Part shown: one piece after another, positions 17,375-26,610 of the stretch
How positions within the stretch are numbered: position 1 is the first letter of the stretch
Layout: each line of letters begins with the position of its first letter
From: Dethiobacter sp.
Lineage (GTDB): Bacteria; Bacillota; Dethiobacteria; DTU022; UBA8154
DNA: 52,600 nucleotides
NCBI GenBank assembly: GCA_003605065.1
Contig: QZJM01000072.1
Location: 1 to 52,600 of the forward strand
Direction of reading: 5' to 3'
Made by a program: the position numbers and the translations under genes
Notes under the pieces: model-generated
Databases searched by the model: none
What the model was told of the DNA's origin: nothing
Seen by the model: the letters and a program-made list of their open reading frames with translations, nothing else

Positions 17375-18061
17375 TTAGTCCTCTCTGAATTTATACCCGG
17401 TTCCCCATACGGTGAGGATCAAACCGGGATCTGCCGGAAATTCCTCGATCTTTTCCCGTAAATGCCTGACGTGGACATCTACAGTACGAACATCGCCGGA
17501 GTAATCTTCTCCCCAGATTTCCTCGAGCAGCTGCTCCCGGGAATAAACTTTACCCCGGTTGGAAGCCAGAAAGAGCAGCAGGGTATATTCTTTGGAGGTA
17601 AGGGCAACTTCCCGCCCTTTAATAGTAACCTTGTGCTTGATAATATCTATCTGTAAATCGCCTATTTTGATGATTTTTTTTCCGGCAGCGGTCTGCGGCA
17701 CGGTACGGCGTAAAATGGCTTTTATGCGCGCCAGAAGTTCCCGGGCATTAAAGGGCTTGGTCATGTAATCATCAGCTCCCAGCTCCAGGCCCAGAATTTT
17801 ATCTATATCTTCGTCACGGGCCGTAAGCATAATAATGGGAACATCGGAGTCCCGGCGTATGCTGCGGCAAACCTCATAGCCATCTATTTTGGGAAGCATC
17901 AGATCCAGGATAACAAGATCGGGTTCTTCTCTGGACATTGCGCTTAAAGCCTCTTCCCCGTCAAAGGCAACTTCCACACAGAATCCCTCTTTTTCCAGGT
18001 TAAACTTGAGGGCTTTGGACAGGGTTTTTTCATCCTCCACAAGGAGGATTTTCTTATTCAT
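17375..18061 (-). CDS. OmpR/PhoB-family response regulator
   Basis: MNKKILLVEDEKTLSKALKFNLEKEGF...VILDLMLPKIDGYEVCRSIR...LTSKEYTLLLFLASNRGKVYSREQLLEEIWGEDYSGDVRTVDVHVRHLREKIE. Confidence 0.96.
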   Translation of the reverse strand: MNKKILLVEDEKTLSKALKFNLEKEGFCVEVAFDGEEALSAMSREEPDLVILDLMLPKIDGYEVCRSIRRDSDVPIIMLTARDEDIDKILGLELGADDYMTKPFNARELLARIKAILRRTVPQTAAGKKIIKIGDLQIDIIKHKVTIKGREVALTSKEYTLLLFLASNRGKVYSREQLLEEIWGEDYSGDVRTVDVHVRHLREKIEEFPADPGLILTVWGTGYKFRED

Positions 18062-18065
18062 CTGT

Positions 18066-18674
18066 TTAAGTCTCCTCCTGACTGATTTTTCTATGCAGGG
18101 CCATTACCTGCTGTATATCTTCCCAAACGGGCCGTTTTTTACCCGGATCACGAAGGAGTGCGGCAGGATGAAATGTGGGCATAAGCATTCGCTCTCCTAT
18201 TTTATGCCAGCATCCCCGCTCCCTGGTTATGGAAATATTCGGGTTAATCAAAGCTTTGCTGGCAACAGCCCCCAGGCAAACAATAATGCCGGGATCAATT
18301 AGTTCAACCTGTTTCTGCAGAAGGGGGAAACAGGTGTCAATCTCTTCTCTTTGGGGTTGGCGGTTACCGGGTGGGCGGCATTTGACGATATTGGCGATAT
18401 AAACATCGTTTCTTTGCCACCCGGCCGCAGCAAGAATGCGTTCCAGAAGCTGCCCTGCTGCACCTACAAAAGGACGCCCCAGCCTGTCTTCCTCAGCTCC
18501 CGGCCCCTCACCGATGAACATGATCTCCGCCCGGGGATTACCCTCACCGAAAACCACACCGCCGGCCCCCTGGCGTAAAAAGCACCGCTGGCACTGGAGG
18601 CATAAATCACGCCACTCCTCAAGAGAATTTATACTGGCAGCCTGTTCACCAAGAAAATCTTCCACAAGAGACAC
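18066..18674 (-). CDS. Uracil-DNA glycosylase, Fe-S type (type 4/5-like)
   Basis: [57 protein letters not shown]...[14 protein letters not shown]. Confidence 0.92.
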   Translation of the reverse strand: MSLVEDFLGEQAASINSLEEWRDLCLQCQRCFLRQGAGGVVFGEGNPRAEIMFIGEGPGAEEDRLGRPFVGAAGQLLERILAAAGWQRNDVYIANIVKCRPPGNRQPQREEIDTCFPLLQKQVELIDPGIIVCLGAVASKALINPNISITRERGCWHKIGERMLMPTFHPAALLRDPGKKRPVWEDIQQVMALHRKISQEET

Positions 18675-18749
18675 CCCCGCTAAAAATCTCCCCTTAATCC
18701 GGGTTTCACTTTTATATTCTTCACTCCTCTTTAGTTTTCCTTTTTGTAA

Positions 18750-18782
18750 AAAATGAAAAAGAAAGGGAAGAACCCTTTCTCC
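18750..18782 (-). terminator. Rho-independent-like hairpin after pdxT
   Basis: Minus strand GAAAGGGTTCTTCCCTTTC followed by TTTTTC. Confidence 0.6.
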
Positions 18783-18840
18783 TGCTTTTTTAAGTTTCTT
18801 AGAGAAACACTGGTAATGAAATTCTAATTATTATCCCGCT

Positions 18841-19476
18841 TTATCCCGCCTTCTGCAGGGCCATTTCCAGAAAATAACCGTGAAAGCGCAGATCGTCCGT
18901 AAGCTCGGGATGAAAGGCCGTGGCGATGAGGTTTTTCTCCCTGACGGCCACAATATACTCCTGAAACCTGCCCAGAATTTCCACTCCTTCTCCAACGGAA
19001 ACAATAAGCGGAGCCCTGATAAACACACCACGGAAAGGCTCTTCACCCAGAACAGGAATATGCAAATCCGTCTCAAAGCTTTCTCTCTGCCGGCCAAAAG
19101 CATTGCGCTTGGCGTTGATAGACATCAGGGATAAAATGGGATCCTGATTTTCCACTTCCCGGGCTAACAGTATAAGTCCCGCACAGGTCCCCAGAGCAGG
19201 CCTGCCGCTGGCAACCAGGGCGCAGATGCCGTCCTGAAAGCCGTACAGCCTGCTCAGGCGTCCGATGGTAGTGCTCTCTCCCCCGGGGATAATGAGCCCG
19301 TCCAGATCATGGAGTAACGAAGAGTTTCTCACGGCAACAGCCCTGGCGCCGCATTTTTCTATAGAGTGCATATGCTCGGAAACGGCCCCCTGTATAGCCA
19401 GAACTCCTATTTTAAGGTCTTTAAAGCTGCTGCTTTTAAAAATAGTAGAAGCGTTTTTCCCCTCATATTCCAGCAT
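18841..19476 (-). CDS. pdxT: Pyridoxal 5'-phosphate synthase glutaminase subunit
   Basis: KIGVLAIQGAVSEHMHSIEKCGA...GLIIPGGESTTIGRL...GTCAGLILLA...TAFHPELTDDLRFHGYFL. Confidence 0.95.
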   Translation of the reverse strand: MLEYEGKNASTIFKSSSFKDLKIGVLAIQGAVSEHMHSIEKCGARAVAVRNSSLLHDLDGLIIPGGESTTIGRLSRLYGFQDGICALVASGRPALGTCAGLILLAREVENQDPILSLMSINAKRNAFGRQRESFETDLHIPVLGEEPFRGVFIRAPLIVSVGEGVEILGRFQEYIVAVREKNLIATAFHPELTDDLRFHGYFLEMALQKAG

Positions 19477-19546
19477 CTTGCTCTTCTCTCCTTGTGCGCA
19501 AATAAATAAAGTACTCATAACGGGCAGGGAGTCCTCTAACTTGCTG

Positions 19547-20431
19547 TTATACTCCTCTTACCTGCATACGTTCAGCATCGGTCAAAAGTGTAATATCAAT
19601 ACCGGGCATGGCCTCGCCCAGGCCGCGGGAAACGGCCGCCAAATGTTCGGGGTCGTCATAGTGCAGCGTGGCCTCTACAATAGCCCGTGCCCTTTTCTCC
19701 GGATCTTTGGATTTAAAAATACCGGAACCTACAAAAACACCATCGGCCCCCAACTGCATCATCAGAGCCGCATCAGCAGGAGTAGCAATACCACCGGCAG
19801 CAAAATTAACTACAGGAAGAGCCCCGAGTCTTTTTACTTCCAGAACGAGTTCATAGGGTGCACCCAGCTCCCTGGAAAGCGTCATCAGTTCCTCTTCCAG
19901 TGTGTTCTGTACCAGGCGGATTTGATCCATTACCCCGCGCATATGCCTGACGGCCTCCACCACATTGCCGGTGCCGGGCTCACCCTTGGTACGAAGCATG
20001 GCAGCTCCTTCACCAATGCGGCGCAGCGCTTCCCCGAGATCCCTGCATCCACAAACAAAAGGCACGGTAAACTTGTGCTTGTTAATGTGATAATGTTCAT
20101 CAGCAGGAGTAAGGACTTCACTTTCATCGATATAATCCACGCCGAGAGCTTCCAATATCTGGGCCTCGACAAAATGACCGATCCGGCATTTAGCCATGAC
20201 AGGAATAGTAACCGCATCCATGATACGCAGGATCTTCTCGGGATCCGCCATACGGGCCACACCGCCAGCCGCCCTGATGTCTGCCGGCACCCTTTCCAGG
20301 GCCATTACTGCCACAGCCCCTGCCGCTTCAGCGAGCTTGGCCTGCTCATGGTTGGTTACATCCATAATAACCCCGCCTTTTTGCATTTCGGCCATACCTT
20401 TTTTAACCCTGAACGTACCTCTTTCTACCAT
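19547..20431 (-). CDS. pdxS: Pyridoxal 5'-phosphate synthase lyase subunit
   Basis: [58 protein letters not shown]; highly conserved PdxS. Confidence 0.97.
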   Translation of the reverse strand: MVERGTFRVKKGMAEMQKGGVIMDVTNHEQAKLAEAAGAVAVMALERVPADIRAAGGVARMADPEKILRIMDAVTIPVMAKCRIGHFVEAQILEALGVDYIDESEVLTPADEHYHINKHKFTVPFVCGCRDLGEALRRIGEGAAMLRTKGEPGTGNVVEAVRHMRGVMDQIRLVQNTLEEELMTLSRELGAPYELVLEVKRLGALPVVNFAAGGIATPADAALMMQLGADGVFVGSGIFKSKDPEKRARAIVEATLHYDDPEHLAAVSRGLGEAMPGIDITLLTDAERMQVRGV

Positions 20432-20567
20432 ATCTATTCATCCTCCTGTTAATTGCCCAAAGATCGTTTTACAGTTTCAACTCTTACCTATTTTACTACA
20501 TAAAATATCAATTAACAATAATGATTTAGTATGAGAATGAGATGGTAAAGCTGGCGCTCGCTGTTTT

Positions 20568-21689
20568 TTACAAGCTGTGCCCCTCGGGAGAGTACCTGGT
20601 AAGCAGCATACTTTTCATCTGATGTCTTTGCAGGGCGATCTGAATGAGCCTGTCAATAAGCTCGGCGTAGGGAAGACCGCTGGCTTCCCACAGTTTTGGA
20701 TACATACTGATACTGGTAAAACCCGGGATGGTATTGATCTCGCTTACGTAGATCCTGTCTTCTTCTTCCTGGTAAAAAAAGTCGATTCGTCCCAGCCCGC
20801 TGCATTCCACCGCTTGAAAAGCTTCTACGGCATAGGCTTTAAATTTCTCCTGCACCTCTGGCTTTAAAAGAGCCGGGATAACAAGGCGTGAACCGGTATC
20901 GATATACTTGGCGCGGTAATCATAAAAATCCGCACTGGGGATAATTTCTCCCGGAACAGAGGAAACAGGTTCTTCATCTCCAAGGACGCTGCACTCTATT
21001 TCACGACCAGGGATAAAAGCTTCCACAATAACCTTGTGATCATAACGTAACGCCTCATTTATCCCTTTAACAAGCGCCTCCTGGACAGCTGCCTTGCTTA
21101 CGCCAACGCTGGAACCCAGGTTGGCCGGTTTGACGAAACAGGGGTAACCCAGCCTTTCTTCGATGTTTTTAAGCAGGGAAATCTTGTTTCTGGCCCATTC
21201 GTGGGATTTAAAAAAAAGAAAATCACCAACAGGAAGGCCCCTGTGCTGGAAAAGTATCTTCATAACCGCCTTATCCATCCCCACAGCAGAGGAAAGCACT
21301 CCTGCCCCTACATAGGGGATACCGGCCAGTTCCAGTAATCCCTGTACCGTACCATCTTCTCCGTACGGGCCATGCAAAACCGGAAAAACTGCCTCCAGGG
21401 GTAAAAAGCCATGGCTTAAGCCCTCCCGGTCCAGGAGAATCAAACCGGGGGCAAAAGGATCGGTAACCAGGGAGGCAAAATAACAATCTCCCGGGATCTC
21501 TTTCTCCTGCAGGGCCTTCATGGGGTTTCCCCCGGCCAGCCACCGGCCATCTTCAGTTATGCCCACCGGGATAATCTCGTATTTATCATGATCCATAGCA
21601 GAGATGACCGAAGCGGCAGAGAGTAGGGAAACAGCATGTTCACCAGAACGCCCCCCCAAAAGGATACCCACCTTTAACTTTTTTCCCAA
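20568..21689 (-). CDS. ddl: D-alanine--D-alanine ligase
   Basis: KVGILLGGRSGEHAVSLLSAASV...LHGPYGEDGTVQGLLELAGIPYVGAGVLSSAVGMDKAVMK...EINTIPGFTSISMYPKLWEASG. Confidence 0.96.
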   Translation of the reverse strand: MGKKLKVGILLGGRSGEHAVSLLSAASVISAMDHDKYEIIPVGITEDGRWLAGGNPMKALQEKEIPGDCYFASLVTDPFAPGLILLDREGLSHGFLPLEAVFPVLHGPYGEDGTVQGLLELAGIPYVGAGVLSSAVGMDKAVMKILFQHRGLPVGDFLFFKSHEWARNKISLLKNIEERLGYPCFVKPANLGSSVGVSKAAVQEALVKGINEALRYDHKVIVEAFIPGREIECSVLGDEEPVSSVPGEIIPSADFYDYRAKYIDTGSRLVIPALLKPEVQEKFKAYAVEAFQAVECSGLGRIDFFYQEEEDRIYVSEINTIPGFTSISMYPKLWEASGLPYAELIDRLIQIALQRHQMKSMLLTRYSPEGHSL

Positions 21690-21898
21690 GCTCTTCAGCC
21701 CCTTTGTTTTTTATGAAGTTATTTATAAATACTATGCCTAAAAGGGTGTAGGTTGAACTTGCTTAAAACAACGGTAACTTTCCGGCCATCTTGGAACTTG
21801 ACCCAGTTGAACCCGGAACTACGCCACCAGCAAACGCTGCGCCATTATCATACTAAGAAAGCTCCCCGCTCTCCGCGAGGAGCTTCTCTTGTCCTGCT

Positions 21899-23986
21899 TT
21901 AATTTCCTTCTTTTTCGGCTTTGGCGGCGGCGATAATTTTTTCCGCCTCCTGGAAGGGAACTTCCTCATAATGGGAAAATTTCATGGAAAAGAAGCCCCT
22001 GCCCTGGGTCATGGAACGCAAATCTATGGCATAGTCGAACATTTCAGCAAGGGGAACCTGCGCCTTTATTACCTGCAGGCCCTGACCTGGCACCATTCCC
22101 TGAATACGTCCCCTCCTGCTGTTAAGATCGCCCATAATGTCCCCCATGTAATTGTCCGGGATAGTTACCTCCACGTTCATAATAGGTTCCAGGAGGACGG
22201 GATCAGCCTGATCCATAGCTGCGCGTAAAGCCATAGACGCAGCTATTTTAAAAGCCATCTCCGAGGAGTCCACCGTGTGGTAAGAACCGTCATAAAGGGC
22301 CACTTTTAAATCGACAACCTGAAACTTGGCCAGGTTTCCTTCCTCCATGGCCTCCACCACGCCCTTTTCCACGGCAGGAATATATTGACGGGGAACAACG
22401 CCCCCCACAATTTTATCTTCAAAAACAAAGCCCTCTCCCCGCGGCAGAGGGGATATATCCAGGAATACATGCCCGTACTGGCCGCGTCCCCCACTCTGTT
22501 TCTTGTACTTCCCTTCTTTTTTGGCAAATCCGCGGATAGTTTCCTTATAAGGCACTTTGGGGGTTTTAAGATTAACCTCCACGCCAAACTTTTTAGCCAG
22601 TCGCTCCACAATAACATCCAGGTGCGTATCTCCCATACCGGAAATAATAATCTGCTTAGTTTCCGTATTTCTTTCCACGCGGAAGGTGGGGTCTTCTTCC
22701 AGGAAACGGGCTAAACCGGCGCCGACCTTTTCTTCATCACCTTTGGATTTAGGTTCCACGGCAAAAGAAATCACTGGATTAGGGAACTCGATGGGCGGGA
22801 AAATAATGGGGTTGTTTTTATCGCCCAGGGTGTCACCGGTACCGGTTACGGCCAGTTTGGCTACAGCTCCGATATCACCTGCAATTACCTGATCTGTCTG
22901 GATCTGGTTTTTACCCCGCATAAAGAACAGGCTTCCGATACGTTCCGCTTTATCCTTGTTAAAATTAAAAACCTGGGAGTCCGACTTAAATGTTCCGGAA
23001 TAGACACGGAAATAGTTTACCCTGCCTACATAGGGGTCGGCAAGGGTCTTAAAAACAAGGACAGAAAGCGGTTCATCTTTATCAGCCCTCCTGGAGGCCT
23101 CATCGCCCTTGTTGGGCAGGCTGCCCAGGGCCGGAGGCCTGTCTGCCGGCGAAGGCAGTGCGCTTGTCAGCAGGTCCAGAAGGGGCTGTATACCGTAATT
23201 CATCGTTCCGGAACCGCAGAGAACAGGAACGATCTTGCCTTCCAGGGTGCCCTTGCGTAAAGCTTTCCTGATTTCTTCTTCGCTTAAAGATTCCTCTTCC
23301 AGATATTTTTCCATCAGTTCGTCATCCGATTCCGCAGCGGCTTCCACAAGCTTTTCCCGCAGGCTCTGTGCTTTCTCCAACAGTTCTGCCGGTATTTCCT
23401 CTTCCTGCATAGAAAGCCCGGTTCCATCGGTATAAACAAGAGCTTTCATCTTTACCAGATCGATTACGCCCTTAAAGGAATTTTCCTGCCCCAGAGGAAA
23501 TTGCAGGGGGAAAACCTTGAGTCCGAAAAATTTGCGCAGCTGCTCCAGGGCCGCATCAAAATTGGCATTCTCCCTGTCAATTTTGTTAATAAAAACCAGG
23601 CGCGGCAGGTTATGGTTATCCGCATAACTCCAGACTTTTTCCGTTCCCACTTCTACCCCGGAGGCAGCGCAAACTACGAGAATAGCGCTATCCACTACGC
23701 GTAAGGCTCCCTGGACCTCTCCGATAAAGTCAAAAAAACCGGGTGTATCCAGGAGGTTGACTTTTACCCCCTTCCATTCCAGGGGAGCCACGGAGGTACT
23801 GATCGTTACCTGACGTTTAATTTCATCGGGATCGTAATCGGTGATCGTATTGCCCGCATCCACCCTGCCCAGGCGGTTAGTTGCTCCCGAGGTGTAAAGC
23901 ATCGCTTCCGCAAGGGATGTTTTACCCGCGCCTCCATGTGAAATAAGAGCCACATTACGAATTTGTTCGGTACTGTAACCTTTCAT
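21899..23986 (-). CDS. Elongation factor G-like translational GTPase (EF-G paralog type)
   Basis: IRNVALISHGGAGKTSLAEAMLYTSGATNRLGRVDAGNTITDYDPDEIKRQVTISTS; full EF-G length with G1 variant ISHGGAGKTS instead of IAHIDAGKTT. Confidence 0.9.
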   Translation of the reverse strand: MKGYSTEQIRNVALISHGGAGKTSLAEAMLYTSGATNRLGRVDAGNTITDYDPDEIKRQVTISTSVAPLEWKGVKVNLLDTPGFFDFIGEVQGALRVVDSAILVVCAASGVEVGTEKVWSYADNHNLPRLVFINKIDRENANFDAALEQLRKFFGLKVFPLQFPLGQENSFKGVIDLVKMKALVYTDGTGLSMQEEEIPAELLEKAQSLREKLVEAAAESDDELMEKYLEEESLSEEEIRKALRKGTLEGKIVPVLCGSGTMNYGIQPLLDLLTSALPSPADRPPALGSLPNKGDEASRRADKDEPLSVLVFKTLADPYVGRVNYFRVYSGTFKSDSQVFNFNKDKAERIGSLFFMRGKNQIQTDQVIAGDIGAVAKLAVTGTGDTLGDKNNPIIFPPIEFPNPVISFAVEPKSKGDEEKVGAGLARFLEEDPTFRVERNTETKQIIISGMGDTHLDVIVERLAKKFGVEVNLKTPKVPYKETIRGFAKKEGKYKKQSGGRGQYGHVFLDISPLPRGEGFVFEDKIVGGVVPRQYIPAVEKGVVEAMEEGNLAKFQVVDLKVALYDGSYHTVDSSEMAFKIAASMALRAAMDQADPVLLEPIMNVEVTIPDNYMGDIMGDLNSRRGRIQGMVPGQGLQVIKAQVPLAEMFDYAIDLRSMTQGRGFFSMKFSHYEEVPFQEAEKIIAAAKAEKEGN

Positions 23987-24057
23987 ATTCACCTGGTTCC
24001 CAGAAAGAACACAACGTTCTCGGAACCAGGTTAACACCTCCTTCCTCATACAATCAG

Positions 24058-24567
24058 TTACTTTTTATAATTTATTTTCACCTTCTCCTTAACAAAGTTT
24101 ATGAGCCCCCCTTTGGACATAATTTCCTGCATAAATGGAGGAAAGGGAACCGCGGAAAACTTGCGCCCGCCGGAAATTTCCACAATCTCCCCTTTCTCCA
24201 GGTTTACTTCCACCTGGTGGCCTTCTTTTAGAAATGTAGCCGCCTCCGCAGATTCCAGGATAGGAAGTCCGATATTTATAGCGTTACGATAAAAGATGCG
24301 GGCAAAATTCTCGGCAATTACGCAGGCGATACCTGCTTCTTTGATCGCTATGGGAGCATGCTCCCGGGAACTTCCACAGCCAAAGTTTTTCCCGGCCACG
24401 ATAATATCGCCAGGTGATAATTTCCCGGCAAAAGAGGGATCGGCATCCTCCATACAATGCCTGGCCAGCTCTGCGGGATCAGAGGTATTAAGATAGCGGG
24501 CCGGTATAATGGCATCTGTATCAATATCATCTCCAAAAATCCATACTTTACCTTTTATTAAACTCAT
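24058..24567 (-). CDS. leuD: 3-isopropylmalate dehydratase small subunit
   Basis: GKVWIFGDDIDTDAIIPARYLNTSDPAELARHCMEDADPSFAGKLSPGDIIVAGKNFGCGSSREHAPIAIK. Confidence 0.95.
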   Translation of the reverse strand: MSLIKGKVWIFGDDIDTDAIIPARYLNTSDPAELARHCMEDADPSFAGKLSPGDIIVAGKNFGCGSSREHAPIAIKEAGIACVIAENFARIFYRNAINIGLPILESAEAATFLKEGHQVEVNLEKGEIVEISGGRKFSAVPFPPFMQEIMSKGGLINFVKEKVKINYKK

Positions 24568-24568
24568 T

Positions 24569-25840
24569 TTATTTCACCTCCCCGAGCTCCAGGGGGTGGG
24601 CTATAACCCCCGCTACTGCTGAAGCTGCCGCTACGGCAGGGCCTGCCAGGTATACCTGGCTCTGGCGATGGCCCATCCGCCCCACAAAATTGCGGTTGGT
24701 GGTAGCCACGGCCACTTCTCCCTCCGCCAGGATACCCATGTGCCCTCCCAGGCAGGGGCCGCAGGTGGGCGTGCTGATGGCTGCTTCGGCTTCGGCAAAA
24801 ATCTCCAGGAGCCCCTCACGCATGGCCTGCAGGTAAACAGCCGGGGTGGCCGGAATAATAATAAGTCGTACGCCCGGGTGAACCTTCCTGCCTTTTAAGA
24901 GGGACGCTGCCTGGCGCAGGTCTTCCAACCTGCCGTTGGTGCAGGAACCGATCACTACCTGGTCTATCTTTGTTCCGGCCAGGCTGGAAACAGGCCGGGC
25001 ATTAGCCGGGCTGAAAGGAGCGGAAACCTGAGGTTCCAGGTTTTCTACATTCCATTTAAATTCCTGTAACACGGGAGCATCCTCATCGCCCAGGATAACT
25101 TCGTAAGGCCTACTGGCCCTGCCTTCAAGATATTGGAGGGTTATGGCATCAGGAGGGATAAGGCCTGCTTTGGCCCCGGCCTCTATGGCCATGTTGGAAA
25201 TAGAAAAGCGGGCATCCATATTCAGTTGGGATATTACCGGCCCTGTGAATTCCAGCGCGGCATAGCGTGCTCCATCTACGCCCAGCTGCCCGATGGTATA
25301 TAAAATAAGGTCTTTACCGCTTACCCATGGTGACAGCCTGCCTTGAAAAATAATCCTGATGGTGGGGGGAACTTTAAACCAGAGTTCCCCCGTAGCCATT
25401 ACAGCCGCAAGATCCGTGCTCCCCACACCGGTAGCAAAGGCACCCAGAGCGCCGTAGGTGCAGGTATGGGAATCAGCTCCCACTACTACTTCCCCCGGTA
25501 AAACCAGCCCCAATTCCGGCAGGAGGGCATGTTCCACACCCATGCGCCCAACGTCATAATAGTGAACAATTTCCTGCTGGCAGGCAAACGAGCGCATCAG
25601 CTTTACCTGCTCCGCTGACTGAATATCTTTATTGGGGGTAAAATGGTCCGGGATAAGGGCAATACGCTCCTTATCAAAAACCCTATCAACCCCGATTTTC
25701 CTGAATTCGTTTATGGCCACCGGTGCCGTGATATCATTTCCCAGGGCCATATCTATCCGGGCATTAATTAATTCACCGGGAAAGACTTCCTTTTTCCCGG
25801 CAGCCTTGGCCAGGATCTTTTCCGCTATTGTCTGCCCCAT
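24569..25840 (-). CDS. leuC: 3-isopropylmalate dehydratase large subunit
   Basis: MGQTIAEKILAKAAGKKEVFPGELINARIDMALGNDITAPVAI...VGADSHTCTYGALGAFATGVGSTDLAAVMATGE...IGSCTNGRLEDLR. Confidence 0.95.
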   Translation of the reverse strand: MGQTIAEKILAKAAGKKEVFPGELINARIDMALGNDITAPVAINEFRKIGVDRVFDKERIALIPDHFTPNKDIQSAEQVKLMRSFACQQEIVHYYDVGRMGVEHALLPELGLVLPGEVVVGADSHTCTYGALGAFATGVGSTDLAAVMATGELWFKVPPTIRIIFQGRLSPWVSGKDLILYTIGQLGVDGARYAALEFTGPVISQLNMDARFSISNMAIEAGAKAGLIPPDAITLQYLEGRASRPYEVILGDEDAPVLQEFKWNVENLEPQVSAPFSPANARPVSSLAGTKIDQVVIGSCTNGRLEDLRQAASLLKGRKVHPGVRLIIIPATPAVYLQAMREGLLEIFAEAEAAISTPTCGPCLGGHMGILAEGEVAVATTNRNFVGRMGHRQSQVYLAGPAVAAASAVAGVIAHPLELGEVK

Positions 25841-26045
25841 AACTTTCTCCCCCTTTACAAAACTCTAACAATCTTCATTCTACTATAAAATTTTTTGCTT
25901 GTATATATTTTCGGTACGGAACCGCTTAAAGATAAATAGCCGCCCGGGGGAAAAACAGGCGGTTAAGTACGAAAAAAGGGCTGTAGAGACCGGGACCGTA
26001 TAACTTGCCTAATCAAGAGCCGCAGCTTAACTTCAGCCTGTGGGT

Positions 26046-26059
26046 ATTTCCCGGGAAAT
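26046..26059. promoter_or_regulatory. Candidate Noc binding site (NBS)
   Basis: ATTTCCCGGGAAAT, identical to the 14-bp palindromic NBS consensus described for B. subtilis Noc. Confidence 0.6.
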
Positions 26060-26109
26060 CCCCCTTCGTTGCTGGAGGAAAGCTAAAATGCTCTCTTTCC
26101 CAGGGGGCT

Positions 26110-26610
26110 TTAGGCCTTCATGTCCCGGGTAATTTTACTGCCTCGCAATAAGGAAATTTTTCCGGTAGAAGCGATCTCCTTGATACCAAATTCCTGCATC
26201 ATCATCAGAAAAGCATGCAGTTTCTGTTCGTCTCCTGTGACCTCAATAATCATGGAGTCAGGAGACAAGTCAATAATTTTGGCACGGAAGGTAGCTGCCA
26301 TCTGTTGAATTTCACTGCGCCTGCCGGGTTCCGCCTTAACTTTGACCAACATCAGTTCACGTCCCACCGAAGGTTCATCGGTCATATCGCTTACTTTGAG
26401 GACATTAACCAGTTTGTTAAGCTGCTTGACAATTTGCTCCACGGTAAGGGGATCTGCTTCCACGGTAACGGTCATACGGGAAATTCCCGGCTCCATGGTC
26501 CGTCCCACGGCAATATTTTGAATATTATATCCCCTGCGGCTGAAAAGCCCCGAAACCCTGGTCAGTACTCCGGGACGGTCTTCCACCAGTATGGCCAGCA
26601 TTCTTTTCAC
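26110..26610 (-). CDS. ilvN: Acetolactate synthase small subunit
   Basis: MKRMLAILVEDRPGVLTRVSGLFSRRGYNIQNIAVGRTMEPGISRMTVTVEAD (ACT domain). Confidence 0.96.
   Translation of the reverse strand: MKRMLAILVEDRPGVLTRVSGLFSRRGYNIQNIAVGRTMEPGISRMTVTVEADPLTVEQIVKQLNKLVNVLKVSDMTDEPSVGRELMLVKVKAEPGRRSEIQQMAATFRAKIIDLSPDSMIIEVTGDEQKLHAFLMMMQEFGIKEIASTGKISLLRGSKITRDMKA

Noticed and set aside
19265-20452. 395-aa plus-strand ORF
   Set aside because: Antisense shadow of pdxS and pdxT; composition (His/Asn/Ser rich, no recognisable domain) typical of a reverse-frame ORF in conserved genes.
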